From assembly GCA_003439945.1 (NCBI GenBank), contig QVRM01000283.1, positions 248,001 to 312,000 of the forward strand: a stretch of 64,000 nucleotides of DNA, written 5' to 3'. The translations under genes and the position numbers were made by a program. The notes below the pieces were generated by a model that was given only the letters and a program-made list of their open reading frames with translations, ran no database searches and was not told the origin of the DNA. Within the stretch, counting starts at the first letter, position 1, and every line of letters begins with the position of its first letter. This DNA comes from Dermanyssus gallinae (lineage: Eukaryota > Arthropoda > Arachnida > Mesostigmata > Dermanyssidae). Shown here piece after piece: positions 39,901 to 50,820 of the stretch.

Positions 39901-42245
39901 TCTAGTCCTTTGAATACGAAACAAGAAACATGCTGACCAAACTTCATGATAACAACTTCGCCAACTGTCCAGTCAAAGCCGTGAGCGGAATCCGCCCGTG
40001 GACACTTCTCGCAACTGAAACTAGGGCAGCCAATTAGCTCTTTATCTTGCAATTAGCTCTTAGCCAATTAGCTCTTTATCTTGCGGCTCTCCTTACATAG
40101 CCCACATTGAGAGAACTCGCGTTTATTACAGCTATGAGCTATATATATGGGTGACCATTGGTCTTCTTGAATAATATTCTGTACTATGGACCCTCGCGTA
40201 GCAAATATTGACTCCCATGATTTCATGTGCTAATAAGAGCAAAGCGGCTAAATCTAGACAATCTGCATCCGTGGCTTACGGCTGCCACTATTACTACTAC
40301 TACTACTCCCAACACTGGTACAATAACCCAGGTTTCATACCGGGTAAACCTTTCAGCGGTTGCCTCCGATATGTGTTGCTTCTCGTCGGCACGATCGTGG
40401 CGACCATTTCTGTTAGGTTCGTAGGGGTTGTAAACCAGGTTGTAGGTAGATTCATCACGTCATAGTGTTGGCGGATGGAAGACTGTTAGATGTCAACACT
40501 TCGTCTCTGCTTTTTTAGCCAAATCATAGTGTGCTTGTACTGGACGTTTCTGGACATTCTCTTGCAAAGTAATATAATAACAGGACAATGTTAAATCCGA
40601 TTCAACAATCAAATAAGAAGAACTAATTCACCCGAGCGCGGAGTTGGTCCTACACATGGCAACGCCTCCGATTCTTTTCTAATGGTGCGCAAACCGTCCA
40701 AACCATCACTGCTACAATAACCACAACAGCAATAACCACTGGTACATGTATTCTTGCCACAACAACGACAACAATAACAACAACAGAAGTATCAACGACA
40801 ACAAAAATCTATCGGTAGAACGGAAGTTTCAGTTTGCCTATGTTTTATAGAACAAGTTTTTGGGAAATGCCACAAGTCACATTTGTTTTAAAGCTACGAG
40901 TTTTTCCGATTTCGGAAGACGATGAGCCAAGCTAACCTTTTTGCTTACCAGCCACGACGTGCCTTGCCGTTTGTGGTTATTGCGACAAATCGATGGCGTC
41001 TCTTTTGCTGACCACTGCGCTAGCCCAGACCAACAAACGCCATAATGAAGTACACTTACGTATTATCGACCACATCTATAATATTGTACTTAGTGTTGAC
41101 CATTCGAATGCTGCAAATATTTCAATAAACTTTAATCTATGTGCACGTACAGTCGTGGCACAGCCTAAGAAGTGACCACGTTTCGTTATTTACGTCGCAC
41201 ACCAGTAGATACCAGCTCGCTTGACTAAAAGCTTGCGTCATCTGAGCGTAGACAGCTGTGTGAATGGATTCTAGTCTGGTGCTATATTGCACCAGATGAC
41301 GGACATTGTGACAATGCACTTAGTTATGATTGTCTTTAGAAATGAATGCGCCGAAACTTTGCTTTGATGTCTGTCTGTCTGAATGGCCATAACACGTTAG
41401 ACAGGCATTGTTATCGTATCTAAAATAATTACTTTTATGCATATAGTTGTGATTAGCCTCTATGGTTATTGCTGTTGGATTGCTAATGTCGAACATATAT
41501 CTTCTCTTGTTTTCTGTTTCGTTTGGCTGATTCCTGCTACCCGCATGCTGACCGTTGTCGGATCATTCATCTGTCGGCGCTCGTTGGGCCGACTGGTTAC
41601 TCCATTTCTGTGGTGACCTGGCTGCGGTGGTGATCGTCTACGCCGTTTTCCACTACTGGTTGCTCCCTTTGTCCCCCTGGCTGCGCTGGCGATGATCTAC
41701 ACTTTTTCCCTCCTATTGCCGCAACGTTGATGTGCGTGCGTGTACCATCCGTGACGGCGGCACGATATGTATATGGCCTCCTTTATGCCTGTCCATCCAT
41801 CTGCCTGTGTACCTCGCTTCATCTGCTGTGTCTGTGATATCGTTCATCAACCGGTGCTGCGGAAATTCATCCCCCGCATTGTTGTACGCGCAATAAACGG
41901 GTGCGCCCTCATGTTACCAACTCTGATTTGGAATCGCACGGTGTCACCGCGCATCCGCCTTCGTCGTCTGCTGTACTGACCACATGACGCGTGTTTATGC
42001 GTTCGCCACTTAAACCATCATACTTGATTGCTTTGCTACCGATGGACAACGAACAACACCTGGGACATCCCTAAACAACGCGCATTTCTACGCATACGAT
42101 TACGTCTCTTGCGTACGTCTTGCTTCTGGGATCGTTGCAACATGCAGCTGTGGCCAAGATGACGCGGCAGACTTCTGTCGCCGAAGAGGACTCGGCCTCG
42201 GATAAAGTGAACATCACTGAGAATCCCATCGAAACATGTCAATAA
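34102..42245 (+). CDS. NDRG: NDRG family protein (MESK2-like), seven core coding exons
   Basis: Joined coding exons: 34102-34297, 34614-34734, 35034-35264, 35792-36071, 36992-37124, 37845-37952 and 42148-42245. All introns are GT/AG and all phases match, giving 388 residues plus stop, close to the usual NDRG length of about 340-400. The NDR alpha/beta-hydrolase-like domain covers roughly residues 40-325. Family signatures include TYHDIGLN (about 57-64), HLNAPGQEEGAANFP (about 90-104), YVFPTMDQLAEM (107-118) and GVGAGAYIL (135-143). In true hydrolases the nucleophile elbow is G-x-S-x-G; here it is G-V-G-A-G with Gly at 137, so the protein should be non-enzymatic, as known for the family. NDRG proteins are mainly cytoplasmic and act in stress, differentiation, trafficking and signalling; fly MESK2 is linked to Ras signalling. 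The tail (about 321-388) is Ser-, Arg- and Ala-rich, with basophilic kinase-like sites (RRTS, RRRSS, RQTS). The ATG at 34102 is chosen because the MPTDTMDDIELR start looks family-typical; upstream in-frame extensions are possible. Confidence 0.95.
34614..34734 (+). CDS. NDRG: NDRG exon (residues 66-105)
   Basis: The acceptor cttgcag ends at 34613 and the donor gtacgt starts at 34735. The reading enters in phase 1 and leaves in phase 2. It encodes HVSNFQAFFNYVDVN, then a Met-rich stretch, then the conserved HLNAPGQEEGAANFPEG, which corresponds to the HVDAPGQQDGAASFP region of vertebrate NDRG1. The intron before it is only 316 bp. Confidence 0.94.
35034..35264 (+). CDS. NDRG: NDRG exon with degenerate nucleophile elbow (residues 106-182)
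   Basis: The acceptor is ttttag ending at 35033 and the donor is gtatgt at 35265. The exon encodes YVFPTMDQLAEM, then HFVGFGVGAGAYILAKFAL, then GLFLINCTAG and a Trp-containing segment. This is the best conserved part of the family. The Gly-Val-Gly-Ala-Gly motif replaces the catalytic Gly-x-Ser-x-Gly of active hydrolases. The exon leaves in phase 2 (AA), completed to Lys by the next exon. Confidence 0.95.
35417..35483 (+). repeat. (TA)n array in NDRG intron
   Basis: About 66 bp of TA lies in the 527-bp intron between the exons ending at 35264 and starting at 35792. Another TA run (36866-36914) lies 78 bp upstream of the exon at 36992. Confidence 0.92.
35792..36071 (+). CDS. NDRG: NDRG exon (residues 183-276)
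   Basis: The acceptor tttgcag ends at 35791 and the donor gtgagt starts at 36072. It encodes LDYLLWHHFGK, then a Tyr/Asn-rich helical segment (MVQMYRNYFSKSIN), then FIDAFIKRSDLSIVREL and the beta strand CHVMLVAGSLSPHVEET. These match the order of the cap-like helices and the LLVVGDSSPAVD strand of vertebrate NDRG1. The Asp of that strand, which in active enzymes would carry the acid residue, is not preserved. Confidence 0.93.
36200..36545 (+). mobile_element. Possible tRNA-like SINE in NDRG intron
   Basis: A B-box-like GGCGTTCGAGCCCTACATG (about 36270-36288) is followed by a GC-richer unit ending in CATAAATAAAAGATGG. The composition differs from the surrounding AT-rich intron. No second copy was seen in this window, so the call is weak. 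Confidence 0.3.
36992..37124 (+). CDS. NDRG: NDRG exon (residues 277-320)
   Basis: The acceptor gatgcag ends at 36991 and the donor gtaaga starts at 37125; the exon enters in phase 0 and leaves in phase 1. It encodes NGRLDPSNSSWMKISDAGMV, then EEQPSKISEALRLFLQGLGY. This corresponds to the NSKLDPTKTTLLKMADCGG and QPAKLAEAFKYFVQGMGY block that closes the NDR domain. The preceding 920-bp intron ends close to a (TA)n array. Confidence 0.94.
37845..37952 (+). CDS. NDRG: NDRG exon, start of C-terminal tail (residues 321-356)
   Basis: The acceptor tttctag ends at 37844 and the donor gtcaga starts at 37953. It encodes ALNSAQRRTSAASLNEALAE, then ERRRSSIAAKE and an alanine run. Exit is in phase 1. This tail follows the hydrolase-like fold. 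The basic/Ser pattern is like the region of vertebrate NDRG1 that is phosphorylated by SGK1, although a strict RxRxxS site is not visible. Confidence 0.88.
38280..38334 (+). repeat. Short tandem duplication in NDRG intron
   Basis: A 27-28 bp unit GGATTATTTAAGTTGTAATA plus CTGATATA occurs twice in a row, with a one-base difference in the T-run. Confidence 0.85.
40028..40084 (+). repeat. Short direct repeat in NDRG intron
   Basis: A 23-bp sequence beginning AGCCAATTAGCTCTTTATCT occurs at 40028-40050 and again, identically, at 40062-40084. A partial copy lies between them, indicating replication slippage. Confidence 0.85.
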
Positions 42246-42251
42246 CTAAAG
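42148..42251 (+). CDS. NDRG: NDRG terminal coding exon with stop codon (residues 357-388)
   Basis: The acceptor acatgcag ends at 42147 and a strong donor (ggtacgtaag, gt at 42252) follows. Joined in phase 1 to the exon ending at 37952, it reads VAKMTRQTSVAEEDSASDK, then VNITENPIETCQ and TAA at 42243-42245. The sequence is high-complexity, and the acidic/Ser tail ending in ITENP looks like a genuine C-terminus. The stop is 6 nt before the donor, so a final 3'-UTR intron is implied and would not trigger nonsense-mediated decay. The 4.2-kb intron before it could still hide optional exons. Confidence 0.78.
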
Positions 42252-42466
42252 GTACGTAAGTTTACTTGTGTGGAATTTCATATTACCTCAATGGCGTTTC
42301 TCGCCTTCTACTTTGGCGCATAAAGGCGAAGCTATTTAAACAGAAATATATTATACGAATTAACTACGTCGTGTTCTCAGATTGTGCCGCTTCTCAGTCA
42401 TAAGTTTGTACGTATATTTACTTAAATGTTATATTGCTGCAATGCTCTTGTTTTTGTGTTCGTTAG

Positions 42467-44500
42467 GCGAAGCCGCTGCGCCGTCCGGAGCAACCATTTC
42501 ACAGAGGTTACACAAACCGGATGGCTTCCGCAGCATCGCCATCGCTAAGCGCGAGTCCTTCATCCACCTCACCATCACACTACCCCCAGATAGTAGCTAG
42601 AGCCATAGACAGTCACAGCAACAGCAACCCCACAAGAGGAGTCGATTCACTCGCAGTTACCTGTTCAGACCCTGCCTACGCATCAGTTGAGGGCTCAGGG
42701 AGCACAGCGCCGCCAGGAAATGCTTCTTTACAAGTTTCTTCTCAACCGTTATTGCTTCCAAGGACCATACAAGCGTGCGCTGCAGACAGCCCGGTCGAGT
42801 CTTATGCCCGTCCATAGTTTATCTGTCTGTTTATCCAGCTTCTCGGTTGCAGTTGGTACCCCCAGCAGGGTTGTGAAGATTAGCAGGAATGGAAAGGTCG
42901 TTGGCAGCCTCAAGATCTCTTCGTATTCGTCGCCGAATTCTTTCCAAGTATTGGACGGGGAAGTTTTAAAAGGTTGCAGAAACGGGATCTTCTCGGAGGA
43001 CCCTGACACCTCGGATCAGAGCCTAAGCTGCCAGTTGACCCTCGAGGTTACAGGAGCGCAGGCTGCTGACGCTGCCACTAAGTTGCCTTACTCCCAAATG
43101 AGCCTTAGCCGAACCCCGGTGGTTCCTATCGGTGCGGGAACTACGGGCAAGGCCCGTGTGCTTAGCGAAAACCAAGGTGTAGCGGCAGGAGCGACAGGCC
43201 CAGCCGTAAGACGACAGTTCTCTGAAGGCCGCCAGATTATTCGCGATCTTCGAGCACCCCTCTCCGAGGAAAGCAGCTTCCCGTATGATATCTCGTCGCA
43301 GCTGCACTCGGACAGAGCAGCACCTCTCGATCGCCTCTGTCCAGAACAACAAGAGCACAGCGCAGCTGAGTCCTTCACGCCGCCAAACTCGCCGTCAGGG
43401 ACCTCACTTGCGACGACGCATCAGCTTCCACACACAAACTGTGCCACTTCCATTACGACTACTACTTCCAGCACAATGAGCACTACGACGACGACGACCA
43501 TGACCCAAACAGCTTGTTCCTTATCCGCTACCACATCGGCGTCGTCGATATTAGGACTTCCTGCGACGCCCTGCTTTTCTACATCCGCATCGCACTGCAA
43601 TTCAATACAAAACGGTGATTCACTGACTGAGCGGAAAAGAAGACCTCCTACCGGAAACTCTTTCAACCCAAGCAACTGCTTTGATAGCGAATAGTCGTGT
43701 TCGCGCGCCTGATGTCCAGACGGTGCAGAGCAACACGGCTGACAGTATTGCGTCAGCGACGCTATCCGTAACATCATTCACAACGACAAAACTTGGCGGT
43801 GAGTGTGGAACGCCTAGCACCGCCGATTCGACGAGTGCATTTATAGAGCGGGACCCAGCTGGGCATTCGTCCCACGCAAGACCGTCACTGGACACGACGA
43901 GCTGTCTCTCGAATCTAGGTAGCAATCTTTTTAGGAGCACACTGAGAAGCAGAAAAAATGTTCAACCGATACAAGGATTCCGGGGCGACCGTGTTATGCC
44001 ATCCTCCGCGGCCATGGTGGGAACAGTTGTCAGTGTCAACAAAGGTGGCCAGTTTATCTAGCGTTTTTTACTTTCAGCCGAAAATAGCGACATATACATA
44101 GATGTGATTGGCGAATGTGAAGAAATCGTAATACGACAGCACTCCAGCATGGCCTGCGAGAAAGACTATCCAGAGTTTCGATTGCTTTCCATCTCAGGAA
44201 ACTCTAAAAACACGGGGGAGTGACGACAGAAATATAGCGAAAACGACGCATAACATTGGCACCGCATACGCATAAGCGACCGTTGGGTATCCTTCTAACG
44301 GTGAACCCATCATAAGTCTACCTCAATTTTCAGCCAGGTTAACTTCGAGCGTATCGAAATGGAAGTTATTTGGTTCAGACGTTCGAAAGAAGTTATGACA
44401 AGTGCTAGAATGAAAGCTCTTGCACCGGCAATAGGGTCCTCTTGCTGCTCGAACGCTAACCCCGAATAAAAAATCAATTGATGCGCCTGTTTCCGACGGC
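42467..44500 (+). other. Probable 3' UTR exon (or alternative terminal exon) of NDRG
   Basis: An acceptor with a T-rich tract (gttcgttag, ending at 42466) pairs with the donor at 42252 to define a 215-bp intron. If the 42148 exon is skipped, the phase-1 join from 37952 reads GEAAAPSGATISQRLHKPDG and stops at 42598-42600, giving a different short C-terminus. An AATAAA occurs at 44465-44470, so the transcript could extend about 2 kb. The 3' end is a guess. Confidence 0.45.
42720..43694 (+). CDS. Unexplained 324-codon Ser/Thr-rich open frame downstream of NDRG
   Basis: From an ATG at 42720 this frame runs 324 residues to TAG. It is mixed composition at first (motifs such as SRVVKISRNGKVVGSLKISS and EGRQIIRDLRAPLSEESS), then Thr/Ser-rich and probably disordered. 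It is not simply a microsatellite frame. It overlaps a 117-codon open frame in a second phase (42467-42817) and is followed by a third-phase frame (43681-44061, SRVRAPDVQTVQSN and on). It lies in the probable 3' UTR of NDRG. It might be an alternative C-terminus, a separate gene missing its 5' exons, a frame-broken old coding sequence, or chance. I do not recognise a domain. Confidence 0.3.
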   Translation: MLLYKFLLNRYCFQGPYKRALQTARSSLMPVHSLSVCLSSFSVAVGTPSRVVKISRNGKVVGSLKISSYSSPNSFQVLDGEVLKGCRNGIFSEDPDTSDQSLSCQLTLEVTGAQAADAATKLPYSQMSLSRTPVVPIGAGTTGKARVLSENQGVAAGATGPAVRRQFSEGRQIIRDLRAPLSEESSFPYDISSQLHSDRAAPLDRLCPEQQEHSAAESFTPPNSPSGTSLATTHQLPHTNCATSITTTTSSTMSTTTTTTMTQTACSLSATTSASSILGLPATPCFSTSASHCNSIQNGDSLTERKRRPPTGNSFNPSNCFDSE

Positions 44501-45323
44501 GCACTTTCAGGCTAACTTTCCAAGGTTCGTTAACAAAGCGAGAATCAAACGTAAAATCGAAAGCCATACGAAATGCCAGAGCAGCGGTCGTTGTTTTTTG
44601 ATAAGATCAACGACGCGCTGAATTCAAAGGAGCGACGGCAGCGGCGGCGGATGCTTGTGCCATCGTTAGCGTAAAGCCTACTGTCGTATCGGCAAATGGA
44701 CATACTATCACCGGTTCGTGATTTTCTTCTAGAATGTTGCCGCAGCGTCGGTAACTATAAGACCAACAAAAATAACAGAACAACAAGAACATTAAGATAA
44801 TACCAGAAACAGACAACATTAGCCAACGTGCCCTTTAAAACATACGGCAAGGCCGCGTCTTTAACAGGAAATAGTGTCTTTTATTATTGGGATGGTGGTT
44901 CTTACGGAATTATCAGGATGACGACAAGAAAGATATGAGAAGCTCGAGTGTTAAATGAAAGCCAGGACATGCGGGAGAGTGACAGCAATGAAAAGCCTTC
45001 GCACTCATATAACGTTGATTGCATAATGGCCCACATAAATATGCAGTAATGATAATTCTTAGTTTATACTTGATATCATATTAGGGCGAAGCTCGCATGG
45101 TTATTGAGATCGACCCCAACACCAATTCCACGACTGTTGTGGATGAAGTGAGAGGAATATTCGTGGGGTGATACGTGCATCGATCTGAAAGATTGACGTG
45201 CTGCGTTGCTGATATACGGCTTATGACGACACCCTCATCTACTGTGCAATTGCTACAAATATAACCACAAGCATTATACCTGATTGCTTTACGGTTCGCC
45301 AGTGCGAGCCAAACAAAAGCACA

Positions 45324-45357
<34 letters not shown>

Positions 45358-47537
45358 ACAATGTCTAAATAAACGTGCAGGTAACATTATGAATACCGAT
45401 ACCGATATTTATGTTTGCGTTTTTCCTTGATTTGGCGTTTTATATCTCTATCAGTGAGAGCAGATGAAGCAGGTATAAAAGTATAGGAACAGATATGGCC
45501 AACAAAAGGCAAAATACCTGAGATTTCCAGTATCGACTGGGTTTACTAATGACTATAAGGATATCACCCAATACTACATTAGTTTGTCTGTTCAAGAACA
45601 CGTAGTGCAGGTTGTGTTCTAATAAATACGTTACCACTTTCCACTGGTGGAACCCTTCTTTCTCCTGTTACATATGATTGCCGTTCCGGTATAATAACTG
45701 CTTCTTTTAGCACATTTATTACAATCATTTTGTTGGGTTTTGATTGATAGTGCCTGTGTTCATTGATAACGAATAGCGTCAACAAGGTTTAGTTTATTAG
45801 TAATCTTATTTTGTCACCATTATGGATAAGTAAATGACTGACCTCTTTATCGTTTCTAGATACCATAATGTTATGATCACCTGTTCAGGGCTGTGGCCCC
45901 ATGGGCACCGTTCTTTACGTTGCTTTACAAAGACCCACAAATTAGAAATTTATCGTCACTACCTACGAAGTTATTGATGTCTATGTAGTTATTATAGTTA
46001 TACTTATATTATAGTGGCATAAGTGGCTATTAGTAACTAGTATACTAATTGTAAAAGTAGAAATAATTACTACTGCTACTATTATTACAACTAACCGTAC
46101 CGTTGATGAAGCATTGCGTGCGTTAAGCTTTGTGCTATTATCTGACAGGCGAAGCAACGGAAATCAAAGGTCATATATTATTTACAGGAAAATCATATAC
46201 ACATCTATATATAATTTACATATACACGTTTAAAAGAGTTGTTTAAGGTTGATGAGTATGGTAATGTATGAAAAGTTAGTTAAAAAATAGTGAAAAGTTA
46301 CAAGCACAAGCTACGACGGAGCAGCAATATGTCAATATACCACAGCAGAAAGAACAGCTACAAGTGAAAGAGTCACAAAGAATATCTAGTATTTTGCGAC
46401 GATTTTGTCGAGGAGAGTCATACCTCGCTGCCGTTGCGCTTACATGTTTTGGCTATAGAGATATATGAACACACAAGTTGCCACTGCAGGTTCACGATTA
46501 CCATGACCACGCCGCGCCGACATAAGAGCACGAGATTTGAAGAGTTACCCATAGAGAGAGACAGATTGCGTAATAATTCCGGACCAACGTTGGCTATACC
46601 TGCAGGTAGTAGCAAAGAAAACAGAGCCGTTGGGCGCACATTCTTCGATGGGCGAACGAGCCAAGAGCTCCATCTACTAGTCTACTAGCTGGTGAAGAAC
46701 GAGGAGAGGATAGTGCATCTCTCTGCCTGCATATGCATGATGCGCTCCTTCTAGACAGCTGGATGACGATTATAATTACAACGTTGAATTAAGTGTGTGT
46801 CGAAAACGTTTGTATGTATCTGCATGGACGAATGTGCCAGACCAAGAGAGGAAGCAAGAGAGAGAGTGAGAGCATTAAATACAGACATGATTGTTCGTAT
46901 AACTAATTTCCCAAAAACGCCTTGACCTACACGGCACTTTAGCGTTCTCCTCTTACTAAGGAGAAGGCCGAGATAGGCAGACAGATAGAGGGAGAGCCGA
47001 AGGTATAAATATAACTTGCAGGGAAGAGTTATGCAGGAAATAAGATAGTATTAGTGTTTAAGGTAAATTGTTAAAAAAACCGAACAAAGAAACAAAATGT
47101 TGCCTTTGTTGACACTTAAAAGAGAAAACGCTGTACGTGATTCATAGCAAACAAGGTTACAAACGTCTCCGATTAGGTACACGGTATATCTCATGTGCAC
47201 GCCACATTGTGCGCTCTTTACCCTGAAGTTAAGCAAGAACAAACGAGAGTAACGGCCAGGGACTTTTAAATGGTTATGTTCCGCACGAGCTGAACAACGC
47301 CCGAAATACATCCGGAAATACTGACCTAAGAAGAGCGATGCAACGAGATATACTGTATCACTGGCTGATGTTGGGACAATGTGTGTGCGTGCCCGTCTTA
47401 TAACGACTATTATGAGTGTGCCCTTGAAAATAGTAGACGTTACGCAGTGAGTTTTCTGTTGTTATTATTACTATGAACAAATGCTTATTTTAGACATGCT
47501 TGATCGGATTAGAGTTAATATGTGTACGTATGTATGC

Positions 47538-47576
<39 letters not shown>

Positions 47577-48310
47577 AATGCTAGTAATCATTATTGTTAT
47601 CCTAATACCATTATTACCGTTGCACTTACAAGAGTAACCTGATCAAATGGACGACTCATACCGAATGGAACAAACTAAACTTCATCACACGTTTACTTGC
47701 TGCAGACAATATATATATATATATATATATATAGGAACTGCAAAATATTTGCTTACGACCAAGAAGACGATTGATGGAGGACGAAATACGCGGAAAATTA
47801 GAAAACTGACATCGGCGATTATAATGGCTATAGTGACTGCTCGCAGGAAACGTTTAATTCTGTCGGAGTGGTAATTAACGCGGCGAAACTGAAATTATTG
47901 TGAGTAATCAAACCGCCACGAATAATGAATGAGTAACTGAGGCTGTTCTGAGTCGGCTTACTGAACGTCTTCCATGACACGCGCTATGCAAGGTGAGCCC
48001 TCGTTTTCTTCGAATTTCAGCTAAGAAAGAGTGCTCCTGCCTAATAATGAAATACATCATTAGCGGCTCGGCCACAAAGTACCATCACATATATACGAGT
48101 ATATAGAAAAAGCATATTTGATGAAGATTGATGAGCAGCAACATGGACAAAAAACTTTCTCCCAATTAGTCCTTAGAGAAGTAATAAGACACATTTGTTC
48201 TGTTTATAATGAATGAAGTGGGTATCTTAGTTAAAACCTTAAGAAAACTATAATTTTATTAAAAAGCTAGCATTACGTGTTAGTATATACAAGGTAGCCA
48301 CATTCACACC

Positions 48311-48350
<40 letters not shown>

Positions 48351-48785
48351 TAAGGACCTTTAGTAGTCTTCGGCTGTGGTTTGTACCCCAGTTACTCTAA
48401 TTTAAGTAATTGGGTTATGGTTTACAGTGTAATGAGTTACCTTTACAAGATCGAGCCAAACATCGACAACGATTAACGATTGCTGTAAAAAAACTATGAC
48501 TTGGTTTAAAAACTTGGACATTGTACAAAACGTAACAACATTTAGGGCAATGAAATAAACTGCAACTAAAAGAGCAAATGCAAAATACGAAAGCCACACT
48601 GCAGCAACGCTTACGACGACGTTAGGGTTTTACTCTTAGGAGATTGACAATATCGTAGCGACGGCGCAAGACGTCGCAATTATATTGCCGATTATTACCA
48701 CATACGAACACATCCGCACTACTGTTTTCAGATATAGACGTTAATTATCAGCCTAGTTGTGCGTCTCATCTGAATTGGGAACTAA

Positions 48786-48827
<42 letters not shown>

Positions 48828-49964
48828 AGTTAAGAACGTGTTGACAAACGCTGTCAAACATTTATCTCCTGCTTGTATTATTAGATCCGGTAAAAAATCA
48901 TCCGATGTCTCCTATATACAATATGTGTACGAGTTTCCCAATCCCTTTTTATTTCAAGCATATATACATAAATATGTGGAGGGACAAAGAAGAACAAACA
49001 AAAGGCGAAATTGGCGGTATCAAACCGAAACGAACGCTACGACAGAGTGTACCATCTATCGTTTGCTGGTAGCCTTTTACTAGACTTTATTTGTAGACGT
49101 AATACCTGCATACTTTAATATTACAGTATACGGTTTATTTACGCTTCAAAAATAATTACGAACGCATGGCACTTCTTTTCCAATTAGCTTTATAAGTTTT
49201 TCATGGAGAAAGCAAACACGTGTTAGAGAATAGGTTAACGTGTCGCTGCCCTCCTTGTGGACGGGGGGGTCAATTTATTTTTCATTAACGCTTGAAGGCA
49301 TGTGCCATCACAAATGCATGATCAAGCAACGCAAGATGACTCAAGCACCCGTTACTGAGATTTAAAACAAACATTTTTAGTAGAGCATCCAGCTATTATA
49401 AGTAAGTTTGGTAACGATGGCACCCTTTAAATTATTGAAGTTTTTTCGGGTATTTATGTCTCCGCTCAGGAAATTAACTACGTCTAACATGTAACTGTGC
49501 ATCCCCAGTGAGTATTAATGCAGCTGAGCAAATGATATTGCAATAGGAGCAACCACTGAAAGAAGAACAAGTTGAATAATGGCGAAATTACAACAGCCGT
49601 GGGCACAACGATCCTAACAGCAACGCCCACAACAAAACAACAACAAATACTAAATTAAGACATACAAAAGTGCAAGCATCGAACAGGAAACCGCACTGGC
49701 ACGTACATTTCTGGGAAATAGCAAGTAAACGCTAGCTAACTGCTATGACTAGAATGCATTTTCCAATAATGCGGCGCATGCAAGATCAAAGTCTCAATAT
49801 GGGTGTGATTATATATGATCGACGGTCAGTGCTTTTCTCAGGCTTTTTCTTCACAAACGAATGGCGTTCAAAGAAAGAATTATTCACAGTGATACTTTAT
49901 TTGGCAACGGAACAACACAATTATTGACAAATAAATGCCCATATGATTATTTGTGTGCATGTAT

Positions 49965-50003
<39 letters not shown>

Positions 50004-50396
50004 GGCGACGCTAACGGCAGGGCGTTTAAACATCGCCGTTCTATACCATTTTATCATGGATATATTTTAGAAAGTAGAGCTCATTGAGCTGTACTATAAA
50101 CATGTGTTTGGTAAAGAAAATTTCCTGTGCGCATGATCTACCAGAACATATACGTTTCGTGGCTAGCTCGTTCGTACGACCTGATGCTCCTGGACTTTAG
50201 TGGGGTCTTTTGAGGAGTCGGGTGCTCCTCACAAGAACAGAACGAAGTGATAAAAATATTCGGCTGAAGATTTCGGAAATAACGCCCAAGCTATGCGAAA
50301 AACGACATAATGGCATGCAAGGTGCCTTCTAATAAAACTCAAACGAATTTTGACCATACCTAGCCTGCTTTGTCTTCTATGTCAAAATGTTTAAAA
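44501..50396. other. AT-rich DNA with no recognised gene
   Basis: Open frames are short, and none has family features. An AATAAA at 45368-45373 could be an alternative NDRG polyadenylation signal. Otherwise only TA arrays were noted. Confidence 0.5.
45327..50000 (+). repeat. Scattered (TA)n arrays in the AT-rich downstream region
   Basis: TA runs of 25-35 bp lie at 45327-45354, 47539-47571, 47709-47733, 48320-48347, 48789-48824 and 49969-50000. No gene is recognised between them. Confidence 0.85.
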
Positions 50397-50820
50397 GCCC
50401 AAAGTGACGCTAATCGTGCGTTATATGAGACAAAATAGAGAAGCATATTTTGATTTTATATTGACTTTCAAAAACCGTGATAAAATTACTAGAGGTATTA
50501 GAGGTATTTATTATATATTAGACGTATTAAATTACATAAGAGGTAAAGAGAAAACAAACGTCAGTCTCATATAATTTGTCACACTACCAAAAGGCGTTTA
50601 TGACGCCCAAAGTGACGTTAATCGTGCGTTATATGAGACAAAATAGAGAAGCATTGCGATTTATTTTGATTTTATATTGACTTTCAAAAACCGTGATAAA
50701 ATTACTAGAGGTATTAGAGGTATTTATTATATATTAGACGTATTAAATTACATAAGAGGTAAAGAGAAAGCAAACGTCAGTCTCATATAATTTGTCACAC
50801 TACCAAAAGGCGTTTATGAC
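50397..50820 (+). repeat. Recent 0.2-kb tandem duplication
   Basis: Two head-to-tail units, 50397-50604 (208 bp) and 50605-50820 (216 bp), each run from GCCCAAAGTGACG to AAAAGGCGTTTATGAC. They differ by an 8-base indel near the AGAAGCAT motif and only two obvious substitutions. No coding potential or transposon feature was seen. High identity points to a recent event. Confidence 0.95.

Larger units (their letters stand above)
37953..42147. other. Large NDRG intron
   Basis: A 4.2-kb intron with GTT/CTG triplets (about 38850-38985), CAC/CAT repeats (about 39480-39535) and the two small duplications above. Optional exons cannot be excluded, but none fits convincingly. Confidence 0.6.

Noticed and set aside
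50397..50820. CRISPR-like or satellite array
   Set aside because: Only two long units without spacers, in a eukaryotic genome; a simple tandem duplication explains it.
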